From Marinoscillum furvescens DSM 4134 (GTDB lineage: Bacteria; Bacteroidota; Bacteroidia; Cytophagales; Cyclobacteriaceae), in the NCBI RefSeq assembly GCF_003386095.1, contig NZ_QREG01000001.1:310001-374000 (forward strand): a stretch of DNA of 64,000 bases, written 5' to 3'. The translations under genes were made by a program, and so were the position numbers. The notes beneath the pieces were generated by a model, which did no database searches, was not told where the DNA came from, and worked only from the letters and a program-made list of their open reading frames with translations. Position 1 is the stretch's first letter; every line of letters begins with the position of its first letter. This document shows, in pieces, positions 61,318 to 64,000 of the stretch.

Positions 61318-61500
61318 TGAGCAATTGCTATATTCAGTAGATTTTTCAAACAGAGCCTAATAGATTTCGTTTCTAATATCGAATTTCAATTTGGTTGTAA
61401 AACCCCATTTTTCACCTAACAGACCTTACCAGAATAGTATGCTTCCATTTTCCGAAGCATTCCATTCAGCCAGAGGTCTTTTGACTTGCATACGAAACAC

Positions 61501-61986
61501 ATGAAAACCCTTTATATCATCAGACATGCTAAATCTTCATGGAATTTTGACCTCCCAGACAAAGACCGCCCACTAAATGCCCGGGGCCGCAAAGATGTCT
61601 TTAAAATAGCCAAGCATCTCAGCTTCAACGAACTGACACCAGACCTCATCATTTCAAGTGTAGCCAGCCGGGCACTTTATACAGCGCTACATATAGCTGA
61701 TGCCTGGGGGTATCCCGAATCGGACATTCAAATTTCCGACGAGCTGTATCATACAAGCACTGAAGACATCCTAAACCTTCTCTCTCAAGAAGGCACAGGT
61801 AAAAGCATCGCTATCTTTGGTCACAACCCGGGCTTCACAGACCTGATCAATCATTTTAACGAAACTTACCTGGACAATCTTCCTACCTGCGGGGTGGTGG
61901 CATTTGAGCTGGATATTGAAAACTGGAAAGACATCCAACAGGCCAAAGCCACTGAAAAGCTGAGAGCATTTCCGAAACGAATATAA
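61501..61986 (+). CDS. SixA-like histidine phosphatase
   Basis: A 161-residue member of the histidine phosphatase (phosphoglycerate mutase) superfamily. The RHA motif with catalytic His9 is in YIIRHAKSSWNF, the second His in IFGHNPGFTDL. SixA removes phosphate from HPt domains such as in phosphotransfer signalling; other substrates are possible for short members. ATG 61501 begins at MKTLYII; a GTG-free upstream start at 61486 is not needed. Followed 18 bp later by glsA. Confidence 0.9.
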   Translation: MKTLYIIRHAKSSWNFDLPDKDRPLNARGRKDVFKIAKHLSFNELTPDLIISSVASRALYTALHIADAWGYPESDIQISDELYHTSTEDILNLLSQEGTGKSIAIFGHNPGFTDLINHFNETYLDNLPTCGVVAFELDIENWKDIQQAKATEKLRAFPKRI

Positions 61987-62004
61987 TCCCCATTAACAGA
62001 ACAG

Positions 62005-62919
62005 ATGAACTACCAACAGGTCATTGAAAGCGTATTTGAAGCGGTAGCCAAAGAAAACCTTCGAGGTAAACTAGCAGACTATATTCCTGAGTTGGCGCGT
62101 GTAAACCACGAGCTTTTTGGCGTATGCCTGGTAGATCGCCAGGGCAATACCTATCAATATGGCGACTCTCAGACAGCATTTAGCATACAAAGTATCTCCA
62201 AGGCTCACACACTCACCATGGTGTACTCCGACCTGGCAGCGGACCTTTGGAAGCGTGTCAATGTAGAGCCCTCCGGCAACCCCTTCAATAATCTGGCGCA
62301 GTTGGAGTATGAAAATGGTATACCCAGAAATCCCTTCATCAACTCTGGAGCACTGGTAACCACTGATGCGCTCATGTCCATGCATGCGGAACCTAAAGAA
62401 GCTATTCACCAATTTATCAAAGGCATGACCGGTGGTGAAGATGTATCTGCCAATAAGGCTGTACAGGAGTCTGAGCTGGAATGCGCCGATCGCAACCGAG
62501 CAGTGGCACACCTACTGAAATCGTACAACAACCTACACAACGATGTGGAGGAGCTGATGGAGGTCTACACCTATCACTGCGCACTGGAAATGAACTGCGA
62601 ACAACTGGCCAAATCATTTCTCTACCTCGCCAACCATGGCCACTGCATCTACACAAATAGACAGGTGCTCGACCGTGGACTTACTAAAAGGATCAATGCA
62701 CTCATGCTGACTTGTGGGTTTTATGATGAAGCGGGAGAGTTTGCTTTTAAAGTAGGTCTGGCAGGAAAAAGTGGGGTAGGTGGTGGAGTCATCGCGGTAT
62801 TACCCGGAGAATTTAGCATCGCTGTTTACAGTCCAGAGCTCAACGAAAAAGGCAACCCAGTAAAGGCCCTGCGCTTTCTAGAGCTGCTAACTACCGATAT
62901 GGGCATTTCGCTTTTTTAA
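62005..62919 (+). CDS. glsA: Glutaminase
   Basis: Hydrolyses glutamine to glutamate and ammonia. The 304-residue protein belongs to the serine-dependent beta-lactamase-like glutaminases: S63-x-x-K66 in SIQSISKAHTL, FINSGALVTTDAL, and GLAGKSGVGGGVIAVLPG near the C terminus. It is cytoplasmic, with no signal peptide. Normal length for GlsA. Co-directional with the SixA-like gene; the 70-bp gap after it holds no terminator. Confidence 0.96.
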   Translation: MNYQQVIESVFEAVAKENLRGKLADYIPELARVNHELFGVCLVDRQGNTYQYGDSQTAFSIQSISKAHTLTMVYSDLAADLWKRVNVEPSGNPFNNLAQLEYENGIPRNPFINSGALVTTDALMSMHAEPKEAIHQFIKGMTGGEDVSANKAVQESELECADRNRAVAHLLKSYNNLHNDVEELMEVYTYHCALEMNCEQLAKSFLYLANHGHCIYTNRQVLDRGLTKRINALMLTCGFYDEAGEFAFKVGLAGKSGVGGGVIAVLPGEFSIAVYSPELNEKGNPVKALRFLELLTTDMGISLF

Positions 62920-62989
62920 GAAGTTGATACAATTACCGCCTTCCTTAAAAGCAGAATTCATACGTTATTCGTAATTTGCATCAAAGCCA

Positions 62990-63862
62990 ATGACTATGCA
63001 TCAATCAATCACCACCCTGGCAGCCAGCATACTCCTATCTGTATCTGCCCTATCTCAGAGCCTGGCCGACTACTACCCCACTGCTACTCACCAGGTAGTA
63101 GAGCACACCTACTACAGTCTGGAATACAGCGAACCACACGAGCAGGCCAAGTGGGTAATTTACTTTGCAGGAGTGGATGGGGATACCGAACGTAGCGACA
63201 ACTTCAGAGAAGACCCACTGGTCAGCAGCCAATCAGCCACTTTGGACGACTACAAGGCGTCCGGCTATGACCGGGGACACCTGGCTCCAGCCGGAGACAT
63301 GGACTTTAACACCACCGCGATGCGTGAGTCCTTTTATATGTCCAACATGAGCCCTCAAAAGCCGGGGTTTAACAGGGGTATTTGGAAAAGCCTAGAGGCG
63401 CTCACCCGCACCTGGGCCATCAATGCCAACTCCCCGAACGACGTAATCATTACTGGTCCCATACTTACAGAGTCCTGTGGACAAATTGGCCAGAATGTAA
63501 CCGTCCCGTGTGCTTACTACAAAATCTATGTGGACCTCAGCCGCAAAAAAGCCATAGGGTTTGTACTTCCCAACGAATCGTCTTCCCTTCCACTAGAATC
63601 GTTTGTGCACTCTATTGACGAGATAGAAGTAATGACAGGCATTGATTTCTTTCACCTGCTAGATGACACTCTAGAGGCAGATTTTGAAGACGATGAAAAC
63701 ATTGGCGATTGGAACTGGGACCCTGAATTGCAACAAAATAATAACAGCACTCTACCTGAACCTACCGATCTACCCACACAGCAATGCAAAGCATTGACCC
63801 AATCAGGGAAGCAGTGCAGCCGAAAAGCAGGCACTACCGGGTATTGCTGGCAACATGACTAG
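62990..63862 (+). CDS. Secreted DNA/RNA non-specific endonuclease with Cys/His tail
   Basis: A 290-residue exported nuclease of the NucA/Serratia type. A signal peptide ends near residue 23. The catalytic motif is D94-R-G-H97 in YDRGHLAPAGDM; the metal Asn is in SNMSPQKPGFN. Residues about 225-262 are an acidic linker, and the C terminus (QCKALTQSGKQCSRKAG plus GYCWQHD) forms a small C-x-C-x-C-x-H unit of the DUF5763 type, found at the tail of secreted Bacteroidota nucleases. Probably degrades extracellular nucleic acids. Confidence 0.93.
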   Translation: MTMHQSITTLAASILLSVSALSQSLADYYPTATHQVVEHTYYSLEYSEPHEQAKWVIYFAGVDGDTERSDNFREDPLVSSQSATLDDYKASGYDRGHLAPAGDMDFNTTAMRESFYMSNMSPQKPGFNRGIWKSLEALTRTWAINANSPNDVIITGPILTESCGQIGQNVTVPCAYYKIYVDLSRKKAIGFVLPNESSSLPLESFVHSIDEIEVMTGIDFFHLLDDTLEADFEDDENIGDWNWDPELQQNNNSTLPEPTDLPTQQCKALTQSGKQCSRKAGTTGYCWQHD

Positions 63863-64000
63863 GCAATACCTGATAAAAAGCTTTCCAAATCAGTATCTCC
63901 AGACAGCTTGAGTTTTTTGCGGAGACGGTAGCGTTTGGTCTCCACACCCCGAATAGACAGATTCATGAGTTCTGCAATCTCTTTGGACGTAAGCTCCATC
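63859..64000 (-). CDS. C-terminal end of a LuxR-type transcription regulator (partial)
   Basis: The visible 46 codons end at TAG 63859-63861. They encode a LuxR/GerE helix-turn-helix: LTSKEIAELMNLSIRGVETKRYRLRKKL and a short tail. The N-terminal part continues beyond the right edge, so receiver or ligand domains cannot be told. It converges on the endonuclease gene with a 4-bp overlap. Confidence 0.85.
   Translation of the reverse strand, partial: MELTSKEIAELMNLSIRGVETKRYRLRKKLKLSGDTDLESFLSGIA

Noticed and set aside
1-64000. tRNA or rRNA genes
   Set aside because: Read through for T-loop (GGTTCGAATCC-like) and rRNA core sequences on both strands; none were convincing, though a computed search (tRNAscan, Infernal) was not possible.

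Overview
The window is a gene-dense chromosomal segment of a member of the Bacteroidota, most likely a marine-type Cytophagales (the order is an inference). Reasons: promoter-like TTTG/TAnnTTTG elements instead of E. coli -10 boxes, hardly any Shine-Dalgarno sequences, several TTG/GTG starts, protein families typical of the phylum (DUF4290, DUF2851, Bacteroidota-type gamma/tau, LytTR regulators, ECF sigma plus membrane anti-sigma pairs, many lipoproteins), and moderate GC. No rRNA, tRNA, CRISPR array, prophage or intact insertion sequence was seen.

Layout. 0-9 kb: a LytTR response regulator, rnhA, a MarC membrane protein, an aminotransferase with aroQ, a XerC/D recombinase, a 52-residue antisense-side small gene, pyrD, ftsK, lolA. 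9-18 kb: pyrF, a DUF2851 gene coupled to a polytopic membrane protein, a NeuD-like acetyltransferase, trhO, a nucleoside phosphorylase, and a histidine kinase/OmpR regulator pair. 18-24 kb, the most accessory-looking stretch: a SodC-like lipoprotein, a small secreted protein, a 600-bp gene-poor stretch with decayed sequence, a toxin-antitoxin locus whose toxin is broken by a stop codon, a secreted tandem carbohydrate-binding-like protein facing a GH113-like glycosidase, and an ECF sigma/RskA anti-sigma pair. 24-33 kb: murA with a predicted fosfomycin-insensitive active site, DUF4290, a pepP/GNAT/RidA operon, a large six-repeat lipoprotein and a subtilase. 33-43 kb: an ECF42-type sigma with its YCII partner, an AraC regulator, a GT9 glycosyltransferase, an M16 peptidase, an O-methyltransferase coupled to a LysM lytic transglycosylase, a receiver-only regulator, and dnaX. 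43-50 kb: a VOC protein, a sigma/membrane/outer-membrane-barrel operon, a 332-bp array of degenerate 21-nt repeats, and an SPFH/PH-like/Arc operon. 50-64 kb: phoD-like, a flavin/2Fe-2S reductase, purB, redox and sensor-like membrane proteins, pyrR-pyrB, a second GT9, SixA-like phosphatase, glutaminase, a secreted endonuclease and the end of a LuxR-type regulator.

The strongest unusual signals are: (i) dnaX is split by an A10 run, so that the zero frame ends as a short gamma-like protein and a -1 shift is needed for tau, with a potential stem-loop just downstream; (ii) the 21-nt tandem repeat array; (iii) a conserved upstream element shared by two secreted-protein genes at 19 and 20.7 kb; (iv) a nonsense-killed YafQ-type toxin beside an intact antitoxin. 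Pyrimidine biosynthesis genes (pyrD, pyrF, pyrR, pyrB) recur across the window but are dispersed, and envelope maintenance (murA, lolA, lytic transglycosylase, two GT9 enzymes, two sigma/anti-sigma systems) is the main functional theme.
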